Origin: Anaerolineales bacterium
GTDB lineage: Bacteria > Chloroflexota > Anaerolineae > JAAEKA01
Assembly (NCBI GenBank): GCA_020634615.1
Contig: JACKBI010000001.1
Span: 372,001 to 436,000 of the forward strand
Direction: 5' to 3'
DNA length: 64,000 bases
Below, piece after piece: positions 1 through 8,912 of this stretch. The notes below the pieces were generated by a model. It worked only from the letters and a program-made list of their open reading frames with translations, did no database searches and was not told where the DNA came from. The position numbers and the translations under genes are program-made. Numbering within the stretch: position 1 is the first letter of the stretch; every line of letters starts with the position of its first letter.

Positions 1-503
1 ATCGGCTCATAGGCGATGACCAGCGAGCTGACCTGCGCTGCGTCCAGACCGACCAGCGCGCCGGTGACCTGACCGCGGACGATCTTGTCGGTTTCGCCGG
101 CCTCGTTCTGCGCCAGATCCTCGCCGACGCAAATGATGGGCGTCAGGCTGTGAGCGAAGGCGACATGGGCCTTCTTGTTGACACCCTCGTCGGTCTCGCC
201 GAAGTACTGGCGGCGCTCGGAGTGGCCAAGGATCACATACTGGCACCAGCCTTCGAGCATCCCCGGCGCAATCTCACCTGTGTAAGCGCCCTGCTCAGCC
301 CAAAACATGTTTTGCGCGCCGACGCCGACGCGCGTGCCACTGAGGGCGTCAGCCACCGCGGGCAGCGCGATGTATGGGGGGCAGACCACAGATTCGACAG
401 TCTCGACAGCATTCAGGCCGCGGCGCATCTCGCGGACGAGATCAACCGCCTCGGCAATCGTCTTGTGCATTTTCCAGTTACCGGCAATGATGGGCTTACG
501 CAT
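1..503 (-). CDS. tpiA: Triosephosphate isomerase, 3' end outside window
   Basis: Glycolytic enzyme that interconverts dihydroxyacetone phosphate and glyceraldehyde 3-phosphate in the cytoplasm. The reading frame starts MRKPIIAGNWKMHK, with the substrate-binding Asn and Lys of the NWKMHK motif near residues 9-11. The GHSERR segment around residue 95 carries the catalytic His. The catalytic Glu of the AYEP segment is codon 166 (bases 6-8), so all three active-site residues fall inside the window. About 167 of the usual 250 residues are present; the rest lies beyond base 1. The ATG at 501-503 is preceded by AGGAG at good spacing. It follows the small gene at 563-874 by 59 bases on the same strand, so the two may be co-transcribed. 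Family assignment is certain. Confidence 0.97.
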   Translation of the reverse strand, partial: MRKPIIAGNWKMHKTIAEAVDLVREMRRGLNAVETVESVVCPPYIALPAVADALSGTRVGVGAQNMFWAEQGAYTGEIAPGMLEGWCQYVILGHSERRQYFGETDEGVNKKAHVAFAHSLTPIICVGEDLAQNEAGETDKIVRGQVTGALVGLDAAQVSSLVIAYEP

Positions 504-562
504 AGTTTTCTCCTGTTGGGCGCGCGCCGCGCGCCGCGATAATGACGGAATGGCATGGCGTG

Positions 563-874
563 CTACTCTGCCGCTTCCGGTTCGTCCACAAATTCACCGT
601 CCGCTATCCAACGCTCAATGAGCTGGCGATTCTTGTTGAACGTGAGTCGCACCTCGATCGCCTGGAAGCAACGGTTGGCGCCGCTGCCGACGATCAGCTT
701 GCGCACGGTGTAAACATCGCGCTCGTAATCGATGCTCAAGTCGTTCAGCAGATTGACCTGCGCGGTCAGTTCCTCACCACAGCGGCGGCAGCGCACCCGC
801 GTCTCGTAGACCTTGCGCAGGGTTGCGCCACGGCTGAAACCTAACATTTCGCGCGCTTTCGTGATAATACTCAT
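563..874 (-). CDS. Conserved-looking hypothetical protein with CxxC
   Basis: A 103-residue protein of unknown function. It begins MSIITKAREMLGFSRG and carries an RCRRCGEEL segment whose two cysteines, spaced CxxC, could bind a metal. It continues with charged and hydrophobic alternation (residues 40-100) that looks like a small soluble domain. The ATG at 872-874 is chosen because a TATAAT hexamer lies only about 10 bases upstream; the longer open frame back to 1006 would run through that promoter and overlap the oppositely oriented promoter at 946-974. There is no clear Shine-Dalgarno, so translation could be almost leaderless. tpiA follows on the same strand. I do not recognise the family. 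Confidence 0.6.
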   Translation of the reverse strand: MSIITKAREMLGFSRGATLRKVYETRVRCRRCGEELTAQVNLLNDLSIDYERDVYTVRKLIVGSGANRCFQAIEVRLTFNKNRQLIERWIADGEFVDEPEAAE

Positions 875-884
875 AAGCAGCCAT

Positions 885-914
885 ATTATAGTCGCGATGA
901 CAGCAATCGACCAA
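885..914 (-). promoter_or_regulatory. Putative sigma-A promoter for the gene at 563-874
   Basis: On the minus strand a perfect TATAAT (885-890) has a weak TTGGTC (909-914) 18 bases upstream. Transcription would begin only a few bases before the ATG at 874. Confidence 0.4.
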
Positions 915-945
915 GGTTGTCCCCCTGGCAACTGGTCGGGCAGCC

Positions 946-974
946 TTGCCGGGCGGTGTCCCGTGTGGTAGAAT
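946..974 (+). promoter_or_regulatory. Putative sigma-A promoter of the complex I-like cluster
   Basis: TTGCCG (946-951) and TAGAAT (969-974) are separated by 17 bases and lie just upstream of the ATG at 998, in the right direction for the first membrane gene. Confidence 0.5.
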
Positions 975-997
975 TCTGGTTCGCCGGATTCGCCACT

Positions 998-2647
998 ATG
1001 AACCATTTGCTCCTTTCCCCCGTGGGACCTGCGCTGTTGCTGCTGCTTGCCAGCATCCTGCTGCGGATCATCGCAAGCCCGCGACGGTCATCCACCCTGG
1101 CCCTGTTGACATTGCTGCCGCTGATAGTGACGCTGGCATTGTTGCTGGTGCTACGCAACGCGCCGGGCGGCCAGGTCCTGCAAACAACCTGGTGGCCGGC
1201 GGTTGTACAGCCACTGCCGGTGCTTTGGGCGCTGGATGGATGGAACTGGATCAGCCTCGTGCTGCTGACGCTGTTGACGGGCACGGCGGTGCTGCTAACC
1301 TGGCGCTCGCCGGGCAAGCGGGCAGGCGCCGTTCATGGTCTCAGTTTTCTCTTTGCCGCTGCTGCCGCGCTGACCATCGTGTCCGACAATTTGCTGGCGT
1401 TGAGCGGCGCCTGGGTCGCCACCGACATCACCCTGCTGGCGGTTGGTCGCGCCCGCGGTCGCGACCCGCGACCAAACATTGCACCCATCTGGCTGGAAGT
1501 GACAAGCAGCATGCTGGTCATGGTCGCGATTGGCATCACCAGTTTCCGCCAGGCGTCTGCCAGCCTGGCAGCTGCGCCCTTGCCGCCTGAGACCATTGCG
1601 CTGCTCTTGCTGGCCGCCGCGATTCGTATGGCCGCCTATCCCTGGCAGCTTTGGCTGGCGCCCAATGCCGTGGAGCGCGACCGGGGCCTGCAACTGCTCA
1701 TCAGCGGCGGTGGGTTGATCACCGGGGCGTGGCTGCTGGGACGGCTGGCATCGCTGGGCGCCACATCTCTGCTGGCCGATCCGGTGTGGATTCCGGTGCT
1801 GACGGCGTTGATGTTGGCCGCCGGACTGGCCGCCTGGCTGAGCAGCGGCCGCGACCGGTTTCCCATGCTTGGATCGGCACGCGGTGCGTGGATGTGGCTG
1901 GTGGTTGCGGCGGCCCCGGCGGCAATGAGCCGGGACGCGCTGGGCTGGGCGCTGGTTGGCACCGTGTTAAGCCTGATGCTTCTGGCGGTTGGCAGTGCGA
2001 TCCGGGAGCACTGGGGCTGGCGTTTGCCGTTGCTGCTGGCGGCGTTTGCCATGGCCGGCATTCCCCTGACGGCCGGGATGGTCGCCTACGCTCTGGTCAA
2101 ACCGGCCAACCTGGCCATCTACCTGCTGTGGCTGGTAGCCAACGGGCTGGCGGTAGCGTGTATATTTTTGGCAAGCCAGCGCAGCAATCGACCAGACCCA
2201 CGGGGGAGCGCCCACGCGGCTGAGCCGGCCAGACTCAACTGGCCGGTGATCAGGCTGCTTAGCGCACTGGCTATCTGTCTGGTTCCGATAGCGTTGTGGG
2301 GAATTCAACCGGCCGCTTTTGCACGTTCGGCCGGTTTCGGCGTCACGCCATCGTTGTTCGAATCGCTGCGCTTGCTAGGCTTTTTCAGCCTGCTGGCGAC
2401 GGTGATTGTCGTGGTGCTGGGGTGGGGATTTGCCCAGGTGCTGCGATTGGGATCGACATCGACGCTGACATGGCAAAAGCGGAGCGGCTATGTGTTTGGT
2501 CTGGCCTGGTTGTTGCACGCCGGCCGCTGGCTCTGGACGTGGATTGAAATCGGCGGACGCACAGCCTTCCATATCGTCGAGGGCGAAGGGTATTTGGGCT
2601 GGGTTATCCTGGTAGCTGTGGCTGCCTGGTTGATCTTCCTGCGTTGA
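998..2647 (+). CDS. Complex I-like proton-translocating membrane subunit (ND2/4/5 family)
   Basis: A 549-residue integral membrane protein with roughly fourteen hydrophobic segments. Its segment IRMAAYPWQLWLAPNAVERD, near residue 210, matches the signature of NuoL/M/N and Mrp antiporter subunits (a charged residue, PFHxW and a polar helix break), placing it in the ND2/4/5 superfamily of proton or Na+ pumps. The match is divergent: the usual EAPTPV loop is changed to NAVERDRG. The ATG at 998 begins MNHLLLSPVG straight into the first membrane helix; the longer open frame from 917 would place the promoter inside the gene. It heads a three-gene membrane cluster with no NADH- or quinone-module genes, so what drives it is unknown. 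Confidence 0.7.
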   Translation: MNHLLLSPVGPALLLLLASILLRIIASPRRSSTLALLTLLPLIVTLALLLVLRNAPGGQVLQTTWWPAVVQPLPVLWALDGWNWISLVLLTLLTGTAVLLTWRSPGKRAGAVHGLSFLFAAAAALTIVSDNLLALSGAWVATDITLLAVGRARGRDPRPNIAPIWLEVTSSMLVMVAIGITSFRQASASLAAAPLPPETIALLLLAAAIRMAAYPWQLWLAPNAVERDRGLQLLISGGGLITGAWLLGRLASLGATSLLADPVWIPVLTALMLAAGLAAWLSSGRDRFPMLGSARGAWMWLVVAAAPAAMSRDALGWALVGTVLSLMLLAVGSAIREHWGWRLPLLLAAFAMAGIPLTAGMVAYALVKPANLAIYLLWLVANGLAVACIFLASQRSNRPDPRGSAHAAEPARLNWPVIRLLSALAICLVPIALWGIQPAAFARSAGFGVTPSLFESLRLLGFFSLLATVIVVVLGWGFAQVLRLGSTSTLTWQKRSGYVFGLAWLLHAGRWLWTWIEIGGRTAFHIVEGEGYLGWVILVAVAAWLIFLR

Positions 2648-2815
2648 CGTCCGGCCTGATGTTGATGACACATGTTGAGATGCTGGTTCGGTCGGAGAAT
2701 GGCCAGCGTCAGGCTCAATTAGCCCGACACGATACCCTGTCAGCCAATGGCGAGCAGGCAAGGACCAGGCACGGCGTGACGCGGTCATGATGCGCCGGAC
2801 AGTCTGAACTGAACT

Positions 2816-3502
2816 ATGCAACCAATTCCTCCTTTGCCAACCCCACCCGACGTACTGGCCCAGATCTCTGGCGCGCTCGGTGTTCCGGTGACCCTGGTCA
2901 TTGGCCTCTGTGCCATTGTGCTGGTTTCGGCGCGCGACTGGCGGTTGGTGCTGACGGCGTTGATGGCGATGTACATCGGGCTGGCGCTGATCGCGGCCAG
3001 CTACCTGCCGCCGGAATGGGCGTTGTTGCGGGTAGTGGTGGGTGGGTTGATAGCCATCATGTGGTATCTGTCGGCACAGCGAGCCGGCTGGGGCGGCCGT
3101 TTCCTGCCGTTTCAGCAACAGGGCGGCGTGCAGGCTCGTCCGCTCGCATCAACGACGCTCTTTCGCACCGTGCTCGCAGTGGTTGTCGCGATGACCCTCC
3201 TGATCGCCCGACCGCGGCTGCCGATCCCCTTGGTAGATCCTGACATTCGGCTGGTGTTCACCTGGCTGGCAGCTTTTGGCTTGCTGGGGCTGGCACTGGG
3301 CGAAGAGGCAATGCAAAGCGGTGTGGCATTGCTGATGTGGATTGCAGCGACCCAATTGCTCCTTTCCAGCCTCACCCGTGACCCGTGGCTGATCTGGTTC
3401 CTTAGCAGCACCGAGATTCTGATCGGGCTGGCCATTGCCTATCTGATCGTCGCGCGCGGCAGCCAGACGCGGCCAGTCCCGACTGAAGGCAACCCACACT
3501 GA
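2816..3502 (+). CDS. Membrane protein of complex I-like cluster (HyfE/NuoK-like?)
   Basis: A 228-residue protein with about six to seven hydrophobic helices. It starts MQPIPPLPTPPDVLAQ, followed by a helix at residues 22-38. It overlaps the next gene by one base (TGATG), a sign of translational coupling. Its size, helix count and place between two ND2/4/5-type proteins suggest the role played by hydrogenase-4 component E or NuoK, a small membrane subunit bridging pump modules. That is an inference from context; no diagnostic motif was identified. The 168 bases between it and the preceding gene hold no gene. Confidence 0.55.
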   Translation: MQPIPPLPTPPDVLAQISGALGVPVTLVIGLCAIVLVSARDWRLVLTALMAMYIGLALIAASYLPPEWALLRVVVGGLIAIMWYLSAQRAGWGGRFLPFQQQGGVQARPLASTTLFRTVLAVVVAMTLLIARPRLPIPLVDPDIRLVFTWLAAFGLLGLALGEEAMQSGVALLMWIAATQLLLSSLTRDPWLIWFLSSTEILIGLAIAYLIVARGSQTRPVPTEGNPH

Positions 3503-4929
3503 TGTCAGGCGCCATACTCGTCCTTACATTGCCGTTGCTGGCAGCCGTTCTGGTCTACCTGTTGCGACGGTGGCCGCTGCCTTCGACGTTGCTGGCCGGG
3601 GTAGCCGCGTTGAGCGTAGGCGTGCTGATGTGGCGCTGGCCCAACGACGATCTGGTGCTGTTCCTTGGCCGCGTCGTTCGCCCCAATGTCCCCTTTGAGC
3701 TGCTGGGGCAGACGCTGGTGATGTCTCCTGCGGCACAGTGGGCCATTGGCTTCATGGCGATCTCACTGGCCGGCGCCTATCTGGGCGCGTGGCGGGTATC
3801 ACAGGGACGCAGTTTCTTCCCGTTCGGCCTGGTATTGTTGGCGCTCTTCAGCGCGGTGCTGATGCTGGAGCCGATCTGGCTCCAGCCGTTGCTCCTGGTC
3901 GGTGTGCTGTGCCTGGCGGTTTTTGTCATTCAGGCTGGCCGGGAGGGTTCGACGCGCGGCGCGCTGCGGGTGCTTTGGCTGCCGACGATCGCCGTGCCGC
4001 TCTTCCTGATCGCAGCCTGGTACTTTGGGCAGGCCGCCCTCGACACAAGCGATTCATTCCTGCTGCAGCGCGCCGCACGCCTGACCAGTTGGGGGCTGTT
4101 GTTGCTGCTGGCGCCATGGCCGCTGCATGGACCGGCCCACAGCCTGGGTGAGGAGGCGCCGCCGCTGGTAGGGGCGTGGCTGCTGACCGTGCTGGCTGTC
4201 ATCAATATCACGATGCTCCAGGAATTCCTGGTGCGCTTCGAGTCGCTGCAAGGGATCAGCCTGTTTCCCAACCTTCCTTTCCTGCGACTGGCGGAGTTGC
4301 TGGTGATTGGAGGCATTATTCTCTGCCTGTGGAGCGGGGTGGCTGGCGCGCTGGAAAACGACCTGAGCCGGCTCTGGAGCTACGCGGCGCTTTTCGCCTA
4401 TGGCGCGATTCTGGTGGCGTTGGGACTGGGCGCAGAAAGCAGTTGGGCGCTGGTCTGGCTGCTGATGATCACCCGCACCGCCGGGCTGATGGTGTCAGGC
4501 TATGGACGGGCGGTCATCCGACAGCGGGCTGGCAGCGTCACCGACTTCGACCACGTACAGGGCCACGGCACGCGGCTTCCATGGATCACAGCGGCATTTC
4601 TGTTGGGTGTGCTCAGTCTGGCCGGGTTGCCGCTGACCATCGGTTTCGCCAGCCAGTGGGCGCTGTTGCAGGTTCTGGGCAATCGCGACTGGCTGCAAGC
4701 AGTGGTCATCCTGGCAGGCGCCGTCGGGCTGGTCGTTGGCGTTATGCGCAGTGTGCGGGTGTTGCTGGGGCCGCTCAAGAACCGGCTGCTGGAGCGCGAA
4801 GATCGCTTGCTGATCGTCCTGGCCGTTATCGGTGTGCTGGTGGTACTGCTGCCGGCCATCCGCCCGCAGATCTGGCGACCGCTTCTCAGCGCTGTAGTGA
4901 CCGCGTTTGCGTCGACGCCCGGCGGATAG
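3502..4929 (+). CDS. Complex I-like proton-translocating membrane subunit (NuoM/N-like)
   Basis: A 475-residue protein with about thirteen to fourteen transmembrane helices. The segment WPLHGPAHSLGEEAPPLVGA, near residue 210, matches the PFHxWLPxAxxEAPPxVxA loop of NuoL/M/N, and the C-terminal part (residues 360-475) keeps the ITAAFLLGVLSLAGLPLTIG pattern of this family. It should carry protons or sodium across the membrane as part of a larger complex. The ATG at 3502 overlaps the stop of the upstream gene. It is the last gene of the cluster; 277 bases follow before the mevalonate operon. A likely partner electron-transfer module is not present in the window. Confidence 0.75.
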   Translation: MSGAILVLTLPLLAAVLVYLLRRWPLPSTLLAGVAALSVGVLMWRWPNDDLVLFLGRVVRPNVPFELLGQTLVMSPAAQWAIGFMAISLAGAYLGAWRVSQGRSFFPFGLVLLALFSAVLMLEPIWLQPLLLVGVLCLAVFVIQAGREGSTRGALRVLWLPTIAVPLFLIAAWYFGQAALDTSDSFLLQRAARLTSWGLLLLLAPWPLHGPAHSLGEEAPPLVGAWLLTVLAVINITMLQEFLVRFESLQGISLFPNLPFLRLAELLVIGGIILCLWSGVAGALENDLSRLWSYAALFAYGAILVALGLGAESSWALVWLLMITRTAGLMVSGYGRAVIRQRAGSVTDFDHVQGHGTRLPWITAAFLLGVLSLAGLPLTIGFASQWALLQVLGNRDWLQAVVILAGAVGLVVGVMRSVRVLLGPLKNRLLEREDRLLIVLAVIGVLVVLLPAIRPQIWRPLLSAVVTAFASTPGG

Positions 4930-5101
4930 CGCAACGCACGAGCCGGCATCTGACAAGACACAAGAATTGCGCTGGTTCTGACGCCACCGAAAATTCCATC
5001 AGAGTCGTGAAATTGGCGGCAGAAGCCCTTGCTGCCAGCGTCAAAGACTGTCGCCTCGCGGCCTGCCTGAAACCTGGTAGCTTTTGGTAGTAGCGCCAGT
5101 C

Positions 5102-5107
5102 TATAGT
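5102..5107 (+). promoter_or_regulatory. Possible -10 box upstream of the mevalonate operon
   Basis: TATAGT at 5102-5107 lies about 100 bases before the HMG-CoA reductase start, without a convincing -35. Between it and the gene, a 7-bp inverted repeat (ACGCACC around 5140 and GGTGCGT around 5165) could form a leader hairpin. Confidence 0.3.
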
Positions 5108-5206
5108 GTGCATCTTAACAAGTAGCAATCTGCTGTGTGACGCACCTGCTTTCTTCGGATGGTGGGTGCGTTTCGATTGACAGTCTATTCTTTGGTGAGT
5201 GATTTG

Positions 5207-6514
5207 ATGCCTGAAAAGAAAACTTCGCGCCTGAGCGGTTTCTATGCAAAACCGCTCACGGAGCGAATCGCCGCCGTGAGCGAATGGGCGGAATTGAGTG
5301 TCGTGGAAACCGCTACGCTATCCGGCGGTTTGACGCCTGCGTTGGCCAACCAGATGGTTGAAAACGCCATCGGGATGTTCGCACTGCCCTTTGGAATAGG
5401 CGTCAACCTGTTGATCAACGGCCGCGACTACCTCGCGCCGATGGCGGTCGAGGAACCATCGGTGATTGCGGCCGTTGGCAACGCGGCACGGCTGGCGCGC
5501 GCCGGTGGCGGCTTCCAGACAGGCAGCACGCCATCGGTCATGATTGGTCAGGTGCAACTGCTGGACGTGCCCGATCTGGCCGTTGCGGCGCAAGCGGTGC
5601 TGGCAGCGGACCCGGTGCTAGGCAAGCTGGTCGATTCGCAGATGCCGTCGATGGTCGCACGCGGCGGTGGGTTCCGCGGCATCGAGGTTCGCCCGCTGCA
5701 CGACACGCCCGTTGGCCCGATGCTGATCGTGCATCTGCTGATCGATTGCATGGATGCGATGGGGGCGAACGTGATCAACACCGCCGTGGAGGCCGTCGCG
5801 CCGCTGCTGGAATCGCTCACGGGAGGGCGCGCCAATCTGCGCATCCTCAGCAACCTGACCGATCGACGACGGGCCTGGGCGGAATGCACAATCCCCGTGA
5901 GCGCTTTCGCGACGGACCCGGTCGAGGGCTTTTCAGTGGCAAAAGGCATCGCTGACGCCAACGCGTTCGCGTGGGCTGACCCTTACCGTGCCGCCACGCA
6001 CAACAAGGGTATAATGAATGGTATCGATCCGATTGCTATCGCGACCGGCAACGACTGGCGGGCCATCGAGGCCGGCGCACACGCCTATGCCGCTCGCGAC
6101 GGCCAGTATCGGTCATTGACCGACTGGCGGCTGGTCGATGGCTCTGGCGGACCCGCTTTGTTTGGGCGCATTGAGTTGCCGCTGGCGGTCGGCATCGTCG
6201 GCGGCGCGACCCGTGTGCATCCGACTGCCCAGACGGCGCTGAAGATTCTGGGCGTGACGACCGCCCGCGAGCTGGCCGAGGTGATGGCGGCGGTCGGGTT
6301 GGCGCAGAACCTGGGTGCGCTGCGAGCGCTGGCCGCCGAAGGTATCCAGCACGGCCACATGGCGTTGCACGCGCGCCAGGCTGCCCTGGCTGCCGGTGTG
6401 CCGGCGGACCAGGTGGATCGGGTCGCAGCCCAGTTGGTGGCCGAAGAAAACGTGAAAGCATCGCGCGCTGCCGAGATTTGGGCGGCGCAGCGAGGAGAAG
6501 ACAATGAGCAGTAA
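5207..6514 (+). CDS. mvaA: Hydroxymethylglutaryl-CoA reductase, class II
   Basis: Catalyses the NAD(P)H-dependent step between HMG-CoA and mevalonate. With the ATG at 5207 (MPEKKTSRLSGF, preceded by GGTGAG) the protein has 435 residues. Its catalytic residues then fall exactly at Pseudomonas mevalonii numbering: Glu83 in VEEPSV, Lys267 in HNKGIMNG and Asp283 in GNDWRA. The catalytic His is in GHM at residue 384. DAMGANVINT supplies the substrate-binding motif. The in-frame extension to 5159 lacks a better start. Class II enzymes were first known as degradative, but here the gene stands with HMG-CoA synthase and thiolase, which argues for mevalonate synthesis for isoprenoids. The 3' end overlaps the next gene by 11 bases. 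Confidence 0.96.
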   Translation: MPEKKTSRLSGFYAKPLTERIAAVSEWAELSVVETATLSGGLTPALANQMVENAIGMFALPFGIGVNLLINGRDYLAPMAVEEPSVIAAVGNAARLARAGGGFQTGSTPSVMIGQVQLLDVPDLAVAAQAVLAADPVLGKLVDSQMPSMVARGGGFRGIEVRPLHDTPVGPMLIVHLLIDCMDAMGANVINTAVEAVAPLLESLTGGRANLRILSNLTDRRRAWAECTIPVSAFATDPVEGFSVAKGIADANAFAWADPYRAATHNKGIMNGIDPIAIATGNDWRAIEAGAHAYAARDGQYRSLTDWRLVDGSGGPALFGRIELPLAVGIVGGATRVHPTAQTALKILGVTTARELAEVMAAVGLAQNLGALRALAAEGIQHGHMALHARQAALAAGVPADQVDRVAAQLVAEENVKASRAAEIWAAQRGEDNEQ

Positions 6515-7577
6515 CAATGGATCCGCATTGATGAAGCCGCTGCGCGACGTCGGCATCGTCGGCTATGGCGCCTACGTGCCTCGGTACCGGCTGCCGGCGC
6601 GCGAGGTTGCCCGCGTCTGGAGCGGCCGCGACGCCGAGTTGCCCATCAAGGAAAAGGCAGTGGCCGGGCTGGACGAGGACACGGCGACGATGTCCATCGA
6701 AGCCGCGCGCAACGCGCTGGCCCGGGCCGGCATCGACCCGAAACGCATCCGCGCAGTCTGGGTCGGCAGCGAGTCCCACCCCTACGCCGTCAAGCCCACC
6801 TCAACCATTGTGGCCGAGGCGCTGGACATCGTGCCGCTGACACAGGCGGCTGATTGGGAGTTCGCCTGCAAGGCCGGTACCGAGGCGATGCAGGCCGCCA
6901 TCGCCTTTGTTGGCTCAGGCATGGCGGATTATGCGCTGAGCATCGGAATGGACACCGCGCAGGGCCGGCCGGGCGATGCACTGGAGTACACTGCGGCCGC
7001 CGGCGGCGCGGCGATCCTGCTCGGTCCGGCCGAGGAGAGCCTGGCGCGCATCGAGGCGTCGCTCTCCTATGTCACCGACACGCCGGATTTCTGGCGGCGC
7101 GCCCACGCGCATTATCCCAGCCACGGCCAGCGCTTCACCGGCGAGCCGGCCTATTTCCACCACGTCACCAGCGCGGCAGAGATGATGCTGGAAGGCATGC
7201 AACGCGACCCGGCCGACTATCGCTACGTGGTGCTCCATCAGCCCAACACCAAGTTTCCACAAAGAGCCGCAAAGCAGCTCGGCTTTCGCAAGGAACAGTT
7301 CGAAACCGGCCTGCTGGTGCCGGTCATCGGCAACACCTACGCCGGGTCATCGCTGATCGGGCTGACTGCTGTGTTGGACGAGGCGCAGCCGGGCGACCGC
7401 GTGTTGGTGGTTTCGTTTGGCTCTGGTGCGGGCAGCGATGCCTTTTCGCTGGAGATCACCGACGCCATCGTAGATGCACGCCGACGAGCGCTGACCACCA
7501 GAGATTACATCGCGCGGCGCGTCGAGATCGACTATGCGACTTACGCCCGTTTTCGCGGAAAAATGTTGATGAAGTAG
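6504..7577 (+). CDS. hmgS: Hydroxymethylglutaryl-CoA synthase, archaeal type
   Basis: Condenses acetyl-CoA with acetoacetyl-CoA to HMG-CoA. It is a 357-residue thiolase-fold protein starting, after a short tail, with VGIVGYGAYVPRYRLP, the typical N terminus of archaeal and Chloroflexi enzymes. The nucleophile is Cys122 in WEFACKAGTEA, the general-base Glu is Glu90 in GSESHPYAVKPT and the active-site His is His245 in VLHQPNTKFP. The ATG at 6504 has GAGGAG in front of it and lies inside the end of the reductase gene; a later ATG at 6531 matches the start of many homologues but has no ribosome site. Archaeal-type synthases of this kind are known to channel acetoacetyl-CoA from a thiolase through a DUF35 protein, and both partners follow here. 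Confidence 0.95.
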   Translation: MSSNNGSALMKPLRDVGIVGYGAYVPRYRLPAREVARVWSGRDAELPIKEKAVAGLDEDTATMSIEAARNALARAGIDPKRIRAVWVGSESHPYAVKPTSTIVAEALDIVPLTQAADWEFACKAGTEAMQAAIAFVGSGMADYALSIGMDTAQGRPGDALEYTAAAGGAAILLGPAEESLARIEASLSYVTDTPDFWRRAHAHYPSHGQRFTGEPAYFHHVTSAAEMMLEGMQRDPADYRYVVLHQPNTKFPQRAAKQLGFRKEQFETGLLVPVIGNTYAGSSLIGLTAVLDEAQPGDRVLVVSFGSGAGSDAFSLEITDAIVDARRRALTTRDYIARRVEIDYATYARFRGKMLMK

Positions 7578-7661
7578 GGAGTTGCAGGTGGCAGGTGGCA
7601 GAGGGCAGAGGGCCATTAGCTATCAGCCATTTGCAACCTGCAACCTGCAACTTGCAACTCC
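7577..7661. repeat. Intergenic inverted repeat (REP-like hairpin)
   Basis: The 107-base gap between two operon genes is filled by an imperfect inverted repeat. The left arm (7577-7601) is built of degenerate GGTGGCAG units, the right arm (7630-7661) of GCAACCT units, and the two can pair over about 24 bp. It ends just before the thiolase ribosome site and would form a strong mRNA hairpin inside the operon. The low-complexity heptamer structure resembles dispersed REP-type elements. Confidence 0.6.
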
Positions 7662-7684
7662 TTACAAAAGGACCCAAAGGAATT

Positions 7685-8845
7685 ATGCGACCAGTCTACA
7701 TCGTTGGAATCGGACAGACGCCGGTGGGCGAGCAGTGGGAGCGGTCGTTGCGGCACATCGCGCACGACGCGGTGATCCCTGCCTTGCGCGATGCGGGCGT
7801 CGAGCGGGTGGATGCCCTTTATGTCGGCAACATGCTGTCGGGCGAGTTGGTGGGCCAGGAACACGTCGGCGCACTGGTGGCTGATTTCGTCGGTCTGCGC
7901 GGCATCGAGGCATACAAGATCGAAGCAGCGTGCGGCTCCGGCGGCGCGGCCCTGCGCACCGGTTACATGGCCGTCGCTGGCGGACTGCACGATGTGGTCG
8001 TCGTGGCCGGCGTCGAGAAGATGACCGACACCATCGGCAAGGACACGACCGCCGGGCTGGCCATGGCCGCCGACCAGGAGTTCGAGGCTGCTGAGGGCGT
8101 CTCGTTCGTGGCGCTCAACGCGTTGTTAATGCGCCGTTACATGTATGAGTTCGACGTGCCGCACGCGGCCTTCGGCCACTTTGCGGTCAATGCGCATCAC
8201 AACGCGGCCGGCAACCCCAATGCCATGTTTAAGTCGCCCATTAGCCTGGAAACCTACCGCAAGGCAACCATGATCGCCGATCCCATCAACCTGATGGACA
8301 GCTCACCCATTTGTGACGGCGCGGCCGCGGTGGTGCTGGCATCGGAGCCGGTGGCGCGCGCATTGCGCAATGGCCGGCGGCCGGTCCGCATCGCCGCTTC
8401 CTCAGTCGGCACGGACAGTCTGGCCGTCCACGACCGCCGCGATCCCATGAAGCTGGAAGCAGCCTGGATCAGCAGCCATAAGGCCTACCAGCAGGCCGGC
8501 GTCACCATCGACGATATCGACCTGTTCGAGCTTCACGACGCGTTCACCATCATGGCGGCGCTGTCGCTGGAGGCGTGCGGCTACGCCGAGCGCGGCCGGG
8601 GCGTCTGGCTGGCCGAGGAAGGCGAGATCACCATCGAGGGGCGGGTGCCCGTGGCGACCATGGGTGGGCTGAAGGCACGCGGGCATCCTGTGGGCGCGAC
8701 AGGAGTCTATCAGGTTGTCGAAGCAACCTTGCAGTTGCAAGGGCTGGCCGGCCGTAACCAGGTGCGCGACGCCAATATCGCGATGACGCAAAATATCGGC
8801 GGCAGCGGCGCAACCGTCGCGACGCACATTTTGGTCGGCGAATAG
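7685..8845 (+). CDS. Acetyl-CoA acetyltransferase (archaeal-type thiolase)
   Basis: Makes acetoacetyl-CoA from two acetyl-CoA, the first step of the mevalonate pathway. The protein has 386 residues and begins MRPVYIVGIGQTPVGEQWER. The nucleophilic Cys lies in IEAACGSGGAALR (about residue 85); the catalytic His is in the FELHDAFT segment and a second conserved His in GGLKARGHPVGATG, a variant of the thiolase NEAF/GHP motifs typical of the SCP2/archaeal thiolase group. The ATG at 7685 follows AAAGGA. A longer open frame from 6854 is only a shadow of the synthase gene. Members of this group work in one complex with HMG-CoA synthase and a DUF35 bridge, encoded on either side here. Confidence 0.93.
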   Translation: MRPVYIVGIGQTPVGEQWERSLRHIAHDAVIPALRDAGVERVDALYVGNMLSGELVGQEHVGALVADFVGLRGIEAYKIEAACGSGGAALRTGYMAVAGGLHDVVVVAGVEKMTDTIGKDTTAGLAMAADQEFEAAEGVSFVALNALLMRRYMYEFDVPHAAFGHFAVNAHHNAAGNPNAMFKSPISLETYRKATMIADPINLMDSSPICDGAAAVVLASEPVARALRNGRRPVRIAASSVGTDSLAVHDRRDPMKLEAAWISSHKAYQQAGVTIDDIDLFELHDAFTIMAALSLEACGYAERGRGVWLAEEGEITIEGRVPVATMGGLKARGHPVGATGVYQVVEATLQLQGLAGRNQVRDANIAMTQNIGGSGATVATHILVGE

Positions 8846-8912
8846 CGCGCGCAGCGTCAGCGCCGTCCGCGAATGGACACGAATACACGAATAGATAGCG
8901 AGTGCGGACTGT

